DNA of 64,000 bases from NCBI GenBank assembly GCA_031550605.1, contig JAVBOK010000037.1:15238-79237 (forward strand), in the 5' to 3' direction. The notes beneath the pieces were generated by a model. It ran no database searches. It was not told the origin of the DNA and was given only the letters and a program-made list of their open reading frames with translations. Numbering within the stretch: the first letter of the stretch is position 1; every line of letters starts with the position of its first letter. The position numbers and the translations under genes are program-made. Shown here in pieces: positions 25,848 through 35,095 of this stretch. This DNA comes from FLUQ01 sp031550605 (GTDB lineage: Bacteria; Desulfobacterota; Desulfovibrionia; Desulfovibrionales; Desulfovibrionaceae).

Positions 25848-26450
25848 ATGAGCCATATCGCGATATTTTTCGCCACCACGGCAAAACTGTTCGCCCTGAT
25901 GACTCCGCCCGTGGTGCTCAGCGCATACCTGAGCGCCACCAAAAATTACGACGGGCCGCGCAAAAAACGCACGGCGCGCCGCACCAGCCTGGCCGTGTTC
26001 ATTCTGGGCGTGGCCCTGTATTTTCTGGGCGAGCCCCTGTTCGCCATTTTCGGCATCACTCTGGACGCCTTCCGCATCGGCGCCGGGACCCTGCTGTTCC
26101 TGTCGGCGGTGGCGCTGATGAACGAAAGCGCCAGCCACCCGTACATCGCATCCGACGAGGACGACACCAGCATCGTGCCGCTGGCTGTTCCGCTGTGCCT
26201 GGGTCCGGCCACCATCGGCACCATCATGGTCATGGGCGCGGCGAACGGAACCTGGACGCAGATGCTTGTCGGCGCCTTATCCCTGGCCGTGGCCTCTTCC
26301 GGCATTTACATCACGCTGCGCTGCGCCGGCGGCATGGCCCGCGCCCTGGGCAGGACCGGCATTGCGGTGATGTCGAAACTGACCGGCCTGCTGCTGGCCG
26401 CCATCGCGGCCCAGGTGGTGTTCACCGGCATCCGGGGGTTTATGAGCTGA
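25848..26450 (+). CDS. MarC-family integral membrane protein
   Basis: A 200-residue inner-membrane protein with about six hydrophobic helices and the MarC/NAAT family pattern (VALMNESA; PLAVPLCLGPATIG). Function of the family is not established; the old link to multiple antibiotic resistance was not upheld. The long upstream frame is rejected because GGAGGGACC immediately precedes this ATG and residues 1-20 form the first membrane helix. No clear operon partner. Confidence 0.85.
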   Translation: MSHIAIFFATTAKLFALMTPPVVLSAYLSATKNYDGPRKKRTARRTSLAVFILGVALYFLGEPLFAIFGITLDAFRIGAGTLLFLSAVALMNESASHPYIASDEDDTSIVPLAVPLCLGPATIGTIMVMGAANGTWTQMLVGALSLAVASSGIYITLRCAGGMARALGRTGIAVMSKLTGLLLAAIAAQVVFTGIRGFMS

Positions 26451-26830
26451 CCCCTTGCCCGCTGTCCGCGCGCGTTGCGCGCAATGCCGGTTTTTGCCTT
26501 TGCAGCGCTTCCGGTCCGGGCGGATTACGCCCGTTTCACCCTGCCCCCCGGCCGGGCGCAGGACGAAACAGATGCCTCGATCACCTGCACGGCGCCGGGA
26601 GGCAAAGATTCCGTGGAATTTTCCGGCCTCTGCATGGACAAGAGGTATTTTCTCCGCGTGCTTCCCGCGTGGGGCAGAAGGGGTCCTTGCGCAAGCTGCC
26701 CGGCAGCCCTGGCTGCCCGACACTCGGCCGGGAGGACAAATATCCCGCGCCGGGACCCATGCGGCCGCGGGCTGGCAAAACCCGTTCTTTTCACGTATAG
26801 CCATGGGCCGGAACATTTTTGGAGGCTCCC
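26451..26830. other. gene-poor stretch before gltX, with a possible remnant of a secreted-protein gene
   Basis: 380 bp without a convincing gene. A plus-strand frame (26475-26834) begins MRAMPVFAFAALPVRADYARFTLPPG, which resembles a short signal peptide ending in VRA followed by the start of a periplasmic protein, but it lacks a ribosome site, turns into Arg/Pro/Cys-rich sequence and overlaps the gltX start. It may be a decayed fragment. Confidence 0.25.
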
Positions 26831-28222
26831 ATGACCGTTGTGACCCGTTTCGCCCCCAGCCCCACGGGGCATCTGCATATCGGCGGCGCGCGCACCGCCA
26901 TTTTCTGCTGGCTGCTCTCGCGCCATTTCAAGGGCAAGTTCCTGCTGCGCATCGAGGATACGGACAGGGAGCGTTCCAAAGAGGAATATACGGCATCCAT
27001 CCTGGCGTCCATGCGCTGGCTGGGGCTGGATACCGACGGACCGCCCGTGTACCAGAGCGAACGCATGCATCTGTACCGGGCCGCCGTGGACAAGCTGGTG
27101 GCTTCCGGCCACGCGTACTGGTGCTCCTGCACGGCGGAGGAAGTGGAAGCCATGCGCGAAAAGGCGCGGGCAACGGGCGCGAAACCCAAATACGACGGCA
27201 GCTGCCGCGAAAAGCATCTCGGTGAAGCGCCGGGCAGCGTGGTGCGCCTGAAAGCGCCGCTGTCCGGTTCCGTCACCCTGCGCGACGTGGTCAAGGGCGA
27301 CATCACCGTGGATGCGGAAGAGCTGGACGACATGGTGCTGTGGCGGTCCGACGGCACGCCCACCTACAATATGGCCGTTGTCGTGGACGACATGGACATG
27401 GGCATTACCCATGTGATCCGGGGCGACGACCATGTGAGCAACACCCACAAGCAGATTCTGCTGTTCCAGGCCCTGGGCCATCCCCTGCCGGTGTTCGGCC
27501 ACGTGCCCATGATTCTGGGTCCGGACAGGCAGAAACTGTCCAAACGCCATGGGGCCAAGGCCACCGTGGAGTACGAGCGGGACGGGCTGCTGCCTTCCGC
27601 GCTGATCAACTATCTGGTGCGGCTGGGCTGGTCCCACGGCGACCAGGAGCTGTTCACGGTGCCGGAACTGATCGCGGCCTTTGACGGCAGCAGCATGACC
27701 AGGGCGGCGGCCAGCTTTGACCCGGAAAAGCTGCTCTGGGTCAACGCCCACCACATGCGCGAGACCCCGGTTGCGGAACTGGCGGCTCTTGCGCGTCCTT
27801 TCCTGGCGGACGATCTGGCCGGCGTCGAGGCGGCCCGGCTGGAAGCGGCGGCGGCGCTGTACCAGCCGCGCGCGGCCACGCTGGTGGATCTGGCGCGCGA
27901 AGTGCGGCCCCTGCTGCTGCCCGCCGGAAAACTGGAGTACGCGCCGGGATTGAAGGAAAAAACGCTGACCGCCGACAGCCGCGCGCATCTGGCGGCCCTG
28001 CGGGAAGCTTTTGCCGCCTGCGCGCTGACGAAAGAAGCCGCCCACGACTGCCTGCACGGCTATGTGGAAAAGAACGGCCTGAAATTCAAGGCCGTGGGGC
28101 CGGCGTTGCGTTTCGCCCTGCTGGGCGTTTCCGGCGGGCCGGACCTGTCCGAGGCCATTGCCGTTCTGGGCAAAGAAGAGGCTCTGGCCCGCCTGGACAG
28201 GGCGCTGGCGCCGCCCGCGTGA
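26831..28222 (+). CDS. gltX: glutamate--tRNA ligase
   Basis: A 463-residue class I aminoacyl-tRNA synthetase that charges tRNA-Glu (or tRNA-Glu and tRNA-Gln in organisms using the transamidation route). The HIGH motif is HLHIGG (about 14-18), within RFAPSPTGHLHIGGARTA; the KMSKS motif is KLSKR (about 235). RIEDTDRERS is the glutamate-binding signature. SCTAEEVEAMREKARATG is the zinc-site region, here with two cysteines visible. Length is normal. GGAGG ten bases before the ATG defines the start. Confidence 0.95.
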   Translation: MTVVTRFAPSPTGHLHIGGARTAIFCWLLSRHFKGKFLLRIEDTDRERSKEEYTASILASMRWLGLDTDGPPVYQSERMHLYRAAVDKLVASGHAYWCSCTAEEVEAMREKARATGAKPKYDGSCREKHLGEAPGSVVRLKAPLSGSVTLRDVVKGDITVDAEELDDMVLWRSDGTPTYNMAVVVDDMDMGITHVIRGDDHVSNTHKQILLFQALGHPLPVFGHVPMILGPDRQKLSKRHGAKATVEYERDGLLPSALINYLVRLGWSHGDQELFTVPELIAAFDGSSMTRAAASFDPEKLLWVNAHHMRETPVAELAALARPFLADDLAGVEAARLEAAAALYQPRAATLVDLAREVRPLLLPAGKLEYAPGLKEKTLTADSRAHLAALREAFAACALTKEAAHDCLHGYVEKNGLKFKAVGPALRFALLGVSGGPDLSEAIAVLGKEEALARLDRALAPPA

Positions 28223-28262
28223 GAGAATCGGGAAGGCGGGCCGCCGCGGGCTGCGTGAGCGG

Positions 28263-28289
28263 GCCGGAAACCGCGTTTTGTTTTCCGGC
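28263..28289 (+). terminator. hairpin downstream of gltX
   Basis: GCCGGAAA at 28263-28270 pairs with TTTCCGGC at 28282-28289; the loop is T-rich but no T run follows the stem. Confidence 0.35.
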
Positions 28290-28439
28290 GAAGCGGTCCC
28301 CGCCAAACGGCCACCGGATGACGCGTGAGAGACGTGCCGCCGCGGGGCCGCCGCGGAATACTTTTTCCGCGAACGCATCAATGATGGAGCGCTTCATGGG
28401 GTTTTTCCCGGGGACCGCGCGGGGCGTTCCGCCGGCGCG

Positions 28440-29150
28440 TCAGTTTCCGGAAGGCCTGCCTTCCAGCAGGGCGTCCACCCAGGCGGGCACCACTTTCGTG
28501 GCCGGGCCGTAGTGCCCTTCGTGAAAGACGGCGGCGTTGAGCGAAGGTTCCAGGTTCAGTTCCACGACCCTGGCCCCGGCGGCTCTGGCCGCCCTGGCGA
28601 AGCCGGCGGCCGGGTAGACGTTGCCCGAGGTGCCGATGGAAACGAACACCGCGCACCGGCGCAGGGCGCGGTCGATTTCATCCATGTACAGCGGCATTTC
28701 CTCGAACCACACGATGTGCGGGCGCAAACGGCCCCTGGTCCGGCATTTCGCGCACAGGTCGGAGCCGCCGAGGTCGTCTTTCCACGGCATGACCGCGCCG
28801 CAGGCGGTGCAGCGGGCCTTGAGCAGTTCGCCGTGCATGTGCAGCAGCGTTTTGGTGCCCGCCCGCTCGTGCAGGTCGTCCACGTTCTGGGTCACCACCA
28901 GCACCGGATCCCCGTGCCGCCGTTCCAGCCGGGCCAGGGCTTCGTGGGCGGCGTTGGGGGCGATTTTCCCGCCGGTCAGTTCGCGGCGGCGCGCGTTGTA
29001 AAAGTTGAAGACCCGGTTCGGGTCCCTGGCGAACCCGCCGGGGGTGGCCACGTCTTCCACGCGTTCCGTGACCCACAGCCCGTCGGAATCGCGGAAGGTG
29101 GCGATGCCACTTTCCTTGCTGATGCCCGCGCCGGTCAGAATGACGATCAT
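28440..29150 (-). CDS. Sir2-family NAD-dependent protein deacylase (CobB-like)
   Basis: A 236-residue sirtuin removing acyl groups from lysine with NAD as co-substrate. LTGAGISKESGIATFRD is the NAD-binding motif, TQNVDDLHERAG and the HGE catalytic histidine follow, and the structural zinc is held by CTAC and a second pair at CAKC. FEEMP and the short N-terminus are typical of bacterial CobB. In bacteria its best known target is acetylated acetyl-CoA synthetase. Single gene on the minus strand; cheV lies downstream after about 70 bases. Confidence 0.9.
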   Translation of the reverse strand: MIVILTGAGISKESGIATFRDSDGLWVTERVEDVATPGGFARDPNRVFNFYNARRRELTGGKIAPNAAHEALARLERRHGDPVLVVTQNVDDLHERAGTKTLLHMHGELLKARCTACGAVMPWKDDLGGSDLCAKCRTRGRLRPHIVWFEEMPLYMDEIDRALRRCAVFVSIGTSGNVYPAAGFARAARAAGARVVELNLEPSLNAAVFHEGHYGPATKVVPAWVDALLEGRPSGN

Positions 29151-29220
29151 GCTGCCTCCTGTGTGGGCCGGGGGCCGGCGTTCCCGCGCGCGGCCCCGGC
29201 GGGGCGGGACCCCGTCCGGT

Positions 29221-30177
29221 CTACGCGTTCCGGTATTTCGCGATCATGTCCCTGGCGCGCCTGGCCAGCACGGGCAGGTCCGGTTTGGATATCTGGTCGT
29301 CGGCCCCGGCCTTGACGCCTTTTTGATGCACCACGTCGGAAATCAGGGACGAAAAAAGAATGACCGGGATATGCCTGAATTCGGGAGAATCCTTGATGCG
29401 CCGGGTCAGGGTGTGCCCGTCCATCTCCGGCATTTCGATGTCGGACACGATCAGGCTGAGATGTTTCGTGATCGGCACGGATTCCGCGTCGGCCCTGGCT
29501 TTCAGCCGCAGCAGTTCTTCCCACGCCTCGCGGCCGCAGGTGGTGCGGATGACCGTGAACCCCGACCGTTCCAGGGCCTTGGCGATGGTGGCCCGGATGG
29601 CGGCCGAATCGTCGGCGATCAGCACGGTATAGCCGCGGCCGTCCACGGCGTCTTCCACCTTGTCGGCCTGCGCGGTCAGGCTGAGGCCGGGGTTCATGCT
29701 GGCGATAACCTGCTCCATGTCCAGCAGGAACACGATGCGCCGGTCAAAGCGCACCACCCCGGTCACGGAATCGTGGCTGAAATTCTGCAGATGCTTGCCC
29801 GGCGGTTCCACCTGGCTCCAGGTCATGCGGTGGATGCGCGTGACGCCCGAAACCAGAAAGGCTGTGACCTGGCCGCTGAATTCGGAAACAATGACCTTGC
29901 TGGTGTCGCTGTTGCGGATTTTTTTGTCCAGCCACAGGGCAAGGTCCACCAGCGGCAGCACCTTGCCCCGCAGGTTGAAGGTGCCCAGGACCGCGGGGTG
30001 GTGCCTGCTGGGAACCCCGGTCACCACGGGCCGGCGGATGATGCTGAGCACCTTGGCCACGTTCATGCCGTAATAACTGGTGTAGGAACTGTTGTCCGGC
30101 AGTTCCTCTTCTATGTAAAACTCAATGATTTCCAGTTCGTTGGAAGTGGCATCAAGCAAAATACTGTTCTGGGCCAT
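29221..30177 (-). CDS. cheV: chemotaxis coupling protein CheV (CheW domain plus receiver)
   Basis: A 318-residue cytoplasmic adaptor that links chemoreceptors to CheA and can be phosphorylated to adjust sensitivity. Residues about 15-165 form a CheW-like domain (FNLRGKVLPLVDLALWL). Residues about 180-310 form a receiver domain with the phospho-acceptor Asp246 in VSDIEMPEMDG, the acidic pocket near VLIADDSA, and the conserved Ser/Lys of later strands (ILFSSL). GGAGGA just before the ATG fixes the start. Two chemoreceptors elsewhere in the window (48869 and 63544) could be partners. Confidence 0.9.
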   Translation of the reverse strand: MAQNSILLDATSNELEIIEFYIEEELPDNSSYTSYYGMNVAKVLSIIRRPVVTGVPSRHHPAVLGTFNLRGKVLPLVDLALWLDKKIRNSDTSKVIVSEFSGQVTAFLVSGVTRIHRMTWSQVEPPGKHLQNFSHDSVTGVVRFDRRIVFLLDMEQVIASMNPGLSLTAQADKVEDAVDGRGYTVLIADDSAAIRATIAKALERSGFTVIRTTCGREAWEELLRLKARADAESVPITKHLSLIVSDIEMPEMDGHTLTRRIKDSPEFRHIPVILFSSLISDVVHQKGVKAGADDQISKPDLPVLARRARDMIAKYRNA

Positions 30178-30206
30178 ATGTCCTCCGTCGGATCCCTTCC
30201 AGCTTA

Positions 30207-30230
30207 CCTATCCCGGCGCGGCGGGATAGG
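30207..30230. terminator. hairpin downstream of livF
   Basis: CCTATCCCG at 30207-30215 pairs perfectly with CGGGATAGG at 30222-30230. It lies between the livF stop and the cheV start, both minus strand. No T run on either side. Confidence 0.45.
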
Positions 30231-30302
30231 CAACGGTTATTCTCCGCGGCGCGGTTGCGCGTCCGGCAGCCTGGGATGCGGATCCGCGAGGCTGGCGGCG
30301 CG

Positions 30303-31010
30303 TCATCCGCCCAGATACGCGTTCTGCACCTGGGGGTCGGCCAGGAGCGCGGCTGCCCGCCCTTCCATGGCCACCCGGCCGACTTCCATCACATAGCCCC
30401 GGTCCGCCAGCTTCAGCGCGGCCCTGGCATTCTGCTCCACCAGCAGCACGGTGACCCCGGCCCTGCTGACCGCGCGGACGGTGTCGAAAATGGAACGCAC
30501 CAGAATGGGGGCCAGCCCCAGGGAAGGCTCGTCAAGCAGCAGCAGTTTCGGCTCGCCCATCAATGCCCTGCCGATGGCCAGCATCTGCTGTTCCCCGCCG
30601 GACAGGGTGCCCGCAAGCTGGGTCCTGCGCTCGCGCAGGCGGGGGAACAGTTCGAAAATCCAGTCCAGGGTCCTGGCGCTTTTCGCCGTGTCCGCGATGC
30701 CGAACGCTCCGAGCTTCAGGTTTTCCAGAACCGTCAGCGGCGCGAACACCCGCCGCCCCTCGGGCGAATGGGTGATGCCGCGGCGCACCACCTCGTGCGG
30801 CGGCAACGCGTGCAGGGCCTCGCCCCGGAAGAAGATTCCGCCGGACGCGGGCCGGATCAGGCCGCTTACCGCGTGCAGGGTCGTGGTCTTGCCCGCGCCG
30901 TTGGCCCCCAGCAAGGTGACGATTTCCCCCTCGTCCACGCGCAGGGATATGCCGTGCAGGGCCTCGACCTTGCCGTAGCGTACGCGGACGTCTTTCAGTT
31001 CAAGAAACAT
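30303..31010 (-). CDS. livF: branched-chain amino acid-type ABC transporter ATPase LivF
   Basis: A 235-residue ABC ATPase, one of the two ATP-hydrolysing subunits of a Liv-type importer. Walker A is GANGAGKTT, the signature LSGGEQQ and Walker B LLLDEPSLG. ITHSPEGRRVFAPLTV is characteristic of LivF. The longer frame upstream is rejected: GGAGG with six-base spacing selects the ATG at 31008-31010. Last gene of livKHMGF; a GC palindromic element separates it from livG. Confidence 0.9.
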   Translation of the reverse strand: MFLELKDVRVRYGKVEALHGISLRVDEGEIVTLLGANGAGKTTTLHAVSGLIRPASGGIFFRGEALHALPPHEVVRRGITHSPEGRRVFAPLTVLENLKLGAFGIADTAKSARTLDWIFELFPRLRERRTQLAGTLSGGEQQMLAIGRALMGEPKLLLLDEPSLGLAPILVRSIFDTVRAVSRAGVTVLLVEQNARAALKLADRGYVMEVGRVAMEGRAAALLADPQVQNAYLGG

Positions 31011-31050
31011 GCAGTGCCTCCGGCGGCCAGAAGGTTTTGCCCTCCGGACT

Positions 31051-31098
31051 CCCAGCAAGGGGACTCAGTCCCCTTGCTGGGTGCGGGGCAGAGCCCCA
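31051..31098. repeat. two-stem GC palindromic element between livG and livF
   Basis: Arms 31051-31065 and 31067-31081 are perfectly complementary over 15 bases around one central C, followed by GGGGC-AGA-GCCCC. The same order of parts occurs at 33853-33894, between livK and livH. Likely a repeated element that attenuates or stabilises the liv mRNA. Confidence 0.75.
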
Positions 31099-31100
31099 CA

Positions 31101-31862
31101 TCATTCTTCCGGCCCCAGGTACGCTTCGATCACAACCGGGTTGTTCCTGACCTCTTCCGGCGTGCCCCGGGCGATGACCCGGCCTTCGTCCAGCACGACG
31201 ATGCGGTCGCACACGCGCATGACCAGGCCCATGTCGTGCTCGATCAGCAGGATGCTGATGCCTTCGTCGCGGATGGCCCGGATCAGGCCGCGCAGTTCCA
31301 CGGTTTCCTGGTCGTTCATGCCCCCGGCCGGCTCGTCCAGAATCAGAAATTTCGGCCGCGTGGCCAGGGCGCGGGCGATTTCCAGCAGCCGCTGCTTGCC
31401 GTACGGCAAAGAATCCGCCGTCAGGGCGCAGTCGGCGTCCAGGCCCACGAACGCCAGGCGGCGCATGGCCAGCATGACCGCTTCCTCTTCTTCCCGGCGC
31501 ATGCCGGGCGTGCGGAAAACCGAGGCGAACAGCCGCGCGCGCATGCGGCAGTGGCAGCCGGCCAGCACGTTTTCCAGCACGGTCAGGTTCTGGAACAGCC
31601 GGATGTTCTGGAAGGTGCGGGCGATGCCGCGCTTGACGATCCTGTGCGTGGGCCTGCCGGTTATGGCCTTGCCGTTGAAGAGAATGTCGCCGGAATCGGG
31701 CCGGATGTTGCCGGTGATCAGGTTGAAGACCGTGGTCTTGCCCGCGCCGTTGGGGCCGATCAGTCCCACGATTTCGCCGGCGTCCACGTGCAGGGACAGC
31801 CCGGACACGGCGGCCAGGCCCCCGAAATTCTTGTTCAGGTTGCGCAGTTCCAGCAGGCTCAC
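31101..31862 (-). CDS. livG: branched-chain amino acid-type ABC transporter ATPase LivG
   Basis: A 253-residue ABC ATPase with Walker A GPNGAGKTT, a family-typical insert after ARTFQNIRLF, and Walker B LILDEPAGGMN. The ABC signature is degenerate (LPYGKQRLLE), which is normal for LivG. Start is GTG overlapping the livM stop by four bases (GTGA), showing translational coupling. Confidence 0.9.
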   Translation of the reverse strand: MSLLELRNLNKNFGGLAAVSGLSLHVDAGEIVGLIGPNGAGKTTVFNLITGNIRPDSGDILFNGKAITGRPTHRIVKRGIARTFQNIRLFQNLTVLENVLAGCHCRMRARLFASVFRTPGMRREEEEAVMLAMRRLAFVGLDADCALTADSLPYGKQRLLEIARALATRPKFLILDEPAGGMNDQETVELRGLIRAIRDEGISILLIEHDMGLVMRVCDRIVVLDEGRVIARGTPEEVRNNPVVIEAYLGPEE

Positions 31863-32830
31863 GGCCGGCCCCCCTGCCCCGCGGCGGGAAATTCGCCCAC
31901 GAAACGCTGGGCGTCGTAGCCGCGCCGGCGCGGCGGCAGAATGCCCTGGGGCCGGAACAGCATCATGGCCACCATGGCCGCGCCGAAAAAGAGCATGCGC
32001 GCGCTCTGCAGATCGCGGAACAGTTCCGGCAGGCCCACGATCAGGGCGGACCCCAGCAGCACGCCCCAGATGTTGCCCGATCCGCCCAGAATCACGATGG
32101 CGAAAAGCAGGACGGATTCGGAAAAAGTGAAGGAGTTCGGGGAAATGGAACTCATGCGGCAGGCGAAGACCGTGCCGCAGATTCCCGCCCAGAACGCGCC
32201 CAGGCCGAAGGCCGCCAGCTTGTAGCGGGCGATGTTCACCCCGCTGCCCGCGGCAGCCACTTCGTCCTCCTTGATGTAATTGAGCGCCCGGCCGAAGCGC
32301 GAATGTTCCAGGCTGCGGAAAAAGAGCAGGGCCAGGGCGACCATGCCCCAGATCAGGTAAAAGAAATGGCTTTCCCGGCTGACGGTGAAGCCGAAAAATA
32401 CCGGCCGGGCGATGTCGAACAGGCCGTTTTCGCCGCCGGTCAGGCCGAAGACGTCGTTGGCCAGCGCGATGCGCACGATTTCCACGATGCCGATGGTCAC
32501 GACCAGCAGATAGTCGCCGCGCAGATGGATGATGGGCCAGGCCACCAGCAGGGCGAACAGGGCGGCCAGCAGCCCGGCGAGGGGCATGGTGACGAGGACG
32601 GGCACGCCCCAGAGCGTGTTCAGGATGGCGGTCGTGTACGCGCCGACGGCATAAAAGGCCGCGTGCCCCATGTTGAACAGTCCGGCCTGGCCCAGGATCA
32701 GGTTCAGCGACAGGCCCAGCACGGCGTACAGGCCGATGTCGTTGAGCAGGCGCAGGGAATAGGGGCTGAGCAGTCGCGGCAGAAAAAGCGCCGCCAGGCA
32801 GAGAAGGGCGAGGATGAGGGTGCTTTTCAT
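31859..32830 (-). CDS. livM: branched-chain amino acid-type ABC transporter permease LivM
   Basis: A 323-residue inner-membrane permease with about ten hydrophobic helices. NMGHAAFYAVGAYTTAIL and the late GSGNIWGVLLGSALIVGLPELF stretch are LivM signatures. Its ATG overlaps the livH stop (ATGA) and its own stop overlaps livG, so livH, livM and livG are translated as a coupled block. Confidence 0.9.
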   Translation of the reverse strand: MKSTLILALLCLAALFLPRLLSPYSLRLLNDIGLYAVLGLSLNLILGQAGLFNMGHAAFYAVGAYTTAILNTLWGVPVLVTMPLAGLLAALFALLVAWPIIHLRGDYLLVVTIGIVEIVRIALANDVFGLTGGENGLFDIARPVFFGFTVSRESHFFYLIWGMVALALLFFRSLEHSRFGRALNYIKEDEVAAAGSGVNIARYKLAAFGLGAFWAGICGTVFACRMSSISPNSFTFSESVLLFAIVILGGSGNIWGVLLGSALIVGLPELFRDLQSARMLFFGAAMVAMMLFRPQGILPPRRRGYDAQRFVGEFPAAGQGGRP

Positions 32831-33729
32831 TGCCGGTCCGCCGTGCGTTCGCCCAGAATGCCCGTGGGCCGGAAGATCAGGATGGCGATCAGCACCAGAA
32901 AGGCGATGGCCCCGTTCCAGGCGGTGGAAAGATAGGCGGCGGCCAGGGCCTCGATGACCCCCAGCAGAATGCCGCCCAGCATGGCGCCGGGTATGTTGCC
33001 GATGCCGCCCAGAATGGCGGCGGTAAAAGCCTTCAGGCCGTAGACCAGGCCCATGTCGTACTGGATTTTGCTGTAGTACAGCCCGACCATCAGCCCGGCG
33101 GCCGCGCCCAGGGCCGCGCCGATCATGAACACCAGGGCCACCACCCGGTTGACGTCAATGCCCATCAGCCGGGCCACGTCGGGATCGATGGCCGCCGCCC
33201 GGATGGCCGTTCCGGTGCGGGTCCGGTGGATGAACCAGTACAGGACGCACATCAGGACCAGCGACGTTGCGCAGACCCCGATGCGCAGGGACGGGATCTC
33301 GATGCCCGCCACCGTCAGCACCCTGGCGGGCAGCAGAGCGCCGGGATAGACCAGGGGGTTGGGACCGTAAGCCAGCATCATGGCGTTTTGAAAAAAAATG
33401 GACGCGCCCAGGGCGGAAACCACGGCGGACAGGCGTCCGGCTTTGCGCAGGGGCCGGTAGGCCACCCGCTCCAGCAGGTAGCCCGTGACCGCGACCAGGC
33501 CCATGGCGGTCAGCGCGGCCAGGGCCAGAGATCCCGGTCCGGGCCCCAGATACAGGGCCAGCGGAGCCAGGGCAGTCAGCCCCAGGTACGAACCCAGGGT
33601 GAACAGTTCCCCGTGGGCGAAGTTGATCAGCCGCAACACCCCGTACACCATGGTGTACCCGAGCGCGATCAGGGCGTAGATGCCCCCCACGGCCAGACCG
33701 TTGCTGAGCTGTTGGACGAATTCTTCCAT
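32827..33729 (-). CDS. livH: branched-chain amino acid-type ABC transporter permease LivH
   Basis: A 300-residue inner-membrane permease. GGIYALIALGYTMVYGVLRLINFAHGELF is the classical LivH N-terminus and GGIGNIPGAMLGGILLGVIE the conserved cytoplasmic loop that contacts the ATPases. A much longer frame exists, but its extra residues do not match the family; the ATG at 33727-33729 starts the conserved sequence. The nearest GGAGG is 11 bases upstream, a long spacing. Confidence 0.9.
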   Translation of the reverse strand: MEEFVQQLSNGLAVGGIYALIALGYTMVYGVLRLINFAHGELFTLGSYLGLTALAPLALYLGPGPGSLALAALTAMGLVAVTGYLLERVAYRPLRKAGRLSAVVSALGASIFFQNAMMLAYGPNPLVYPGALLPARVLTVAGIEIPSLRIGVCATSLVLMCVLYWFIHRTRTGTAIRAAAIDPDVARLMGIDVNRVVALVFMIGAALGAAAGLMVGLYYSKIQYDMGLVYGLKAFTAAILGGIGNIPGAMLGGILLGVIEALAAAYLSTAWNGAIAFLVLIAILIFRPTGILGERTADRQ

Positions 33730-33852
33730 GCGCGTGATTGCCTCCGGCGGAACCCCCTGGGACCGCGAATATCCGCGTTCGCTGTGGCACGGAAGGCCCT
33801 GCCGGGCCTGCAAACCTTGCCGTGCCGCGGCGGACGCGGGTCCCATGCGGGG

Positions 33853-33894
33853 GCAAGGGGCCTGTGGCCCCTTGCGGGTGCAGGGCGGAGCCCT
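33853..33894. repeat. two-stem GC palindromic element between livK and livH
   Basis: GCAAGGGGCC at 33853-33862 pairs perfectly with GGCCCCTTGC at 33866-33875, followed by GGGTGC and then AGGGC-GGA-GCCCT. It shares GCAAGGGG/CCCCTTGC and GGGTGC with the element at 31051. Such a hairpin after a binding-protein gene commonly lets that gene be made in excess. Confidence 0.75.
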
Positions 33895-33921
33895 GCTTTC
33901 ATCAGTTCTTGCTCCGTCTTT

Positions 33922-35052
33922 CTACTTTTGCGGGACAAAGGTTCCGTCCGGGCCGACCGTGTACAGGCGATAGACGTCGCCCACGCGGTCGCCCCGCTGG
34001 TCAAAGGAAATGGGGCCGGTGAAACCGGGGAATTCTTTCAGGTCGCCGTGCAGATAGGCGGCAATGGCTTTCGGGTCGCCGCCTTTGGCCTTGACGGCCG
34101 CAGCCAGCACGCGGAAGGCGTCGCCGGCCAGCACGGGCCAGATGGAACTGGGCAGGGCGCCATGCTTGGCCGTGTACGCGGCGAGGAAGTTTTTGGCCTC
34201 GGCGGTGGTCAGGTCGCCCGGCAGCGGGGGGCTGGCGAAACGGAAGTTTCCGGCCGCCCCTTTTCCCGCGATTTCCAGCAGAGCCACGTTGTTGGTGGCG
34301 TCGCCGCCCAGCATGGGCACGGACCACTTCATTTCCCGCATCTGGCGCAGCAGCATGCCCGCCTCGGTATAATAGCCGGTGAAGATCAGGATATCCGGGG
34401 AGGTTCCCCTGATTTTGGTCAGGGCCGCCGTGTAGTCCTGCTCCTTGGGCTTGATGGCGTCGAAGAAGACGATTTTGGCGCCGCCGCCTTCTTTGCCCAG
34501 GGCCTTTTTGATTTCGTCGGCCAGGCCTTTGGCGTAGGCGGAATTGTCGTGCAGGATGGCGATCTTGCCGGGGCCGCTCTTCAGGGCGGCCCTGGCCATG
34601 AACAGGCCCTGGTCGTCATCGCGCGGACAGGTGCGGAAAAAGAGCTTGCGGCCTTTGGCCGTCAGCCGCACGGACGTGGAGCCGTTGGCGATGTGCACGA
34701 TGCCCGCTTCGTCGTAAATGCCCTGGGCGGCTTCGGTAATGGCCGAACCGTACGTGCCGATGACCGCGCAGATTTTTTCGCCGGACAGGCGCTGGGCGGC
34801 CAGCGCCGCGCTGCGCGGGTCCCCGGCGTCGTCCTCGGTCAGGATCCTGACCGTATCGCCGTTGATGCCGCCGGCTTTGTTCACTTCTTCCGCCAGCAGT
34901 TCGACCACCTTGCGCATGTCCTGGCCCTCGCTGGCGCTGGACCCGGTCAGGGGGCCCATGAGGCCGATGCGGATTTCCCCGGCCAGGGCGGCCTGGGCCA
35001 GGCAGAGGGCCAGGCCGGCGCAGCACAGCAGGATGCGGATACAGTTTTTCAT
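33922..35052 (-). CDS. livK: Liv-type periplasmic substrate-binding protein
   Basis: A 376-residue periplasmic binding protein of the leucine/isoleucine/valine family. A signal peptide (LLCCAGLALCLAQAALA, cleavage before GEIRIG) precedes the mature domain, which begins with IGLMGPLTGSSASEG, the ligand-site loop. AVIGTYGSAITEAAQ and IFTGYYTEAGMLLRQ are conserved. Ligands of this family include branched-chain amino acids, amides, urea and aromatic acids; the sequence does not settle which. Two adjacent ATG codons follow GGAGGT; the second gives better spacing and is used. First gene of the operon. Confidence 0.9.
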   Translation of the reverse strand: MKNCIRILLCCAGLALCLAQAALAGEIRIGLMGPLTGSSASEGQDMRKVVELLAEEVNKAGGINGDTVRILTEDDAGDPRSAALAAQRLSGEKICAVIGTYGSAITEAAQGIYDEAGIVHIANGSTSVRLTAKGRKLFFRTCPRDDDQGLFMARAALKSGPGKIAILHDNSAYAKGLADEIKKALGKEGGGAKIVFFDAIKPKEQDYTAALTKIRGTSPDILIFTGYYTEAGMLLRQMREMKWSVPMLGGDATNNVALLEIAGKGAAGNFRFASPPLPGDLTTAEAKNFLAAYTAKHGALPSSIWPVLAGDAFRVLAAAVKAKGGDPKAIAAYLHGDLKEFPGFTGPISFDQRGDRVGDVYRLYTVGPDGTFVPQK

Positions 35053-35095
35053 CATGGACCTCCGGCCCGCAAAAAAGATGGATTCGGAACGCAGC

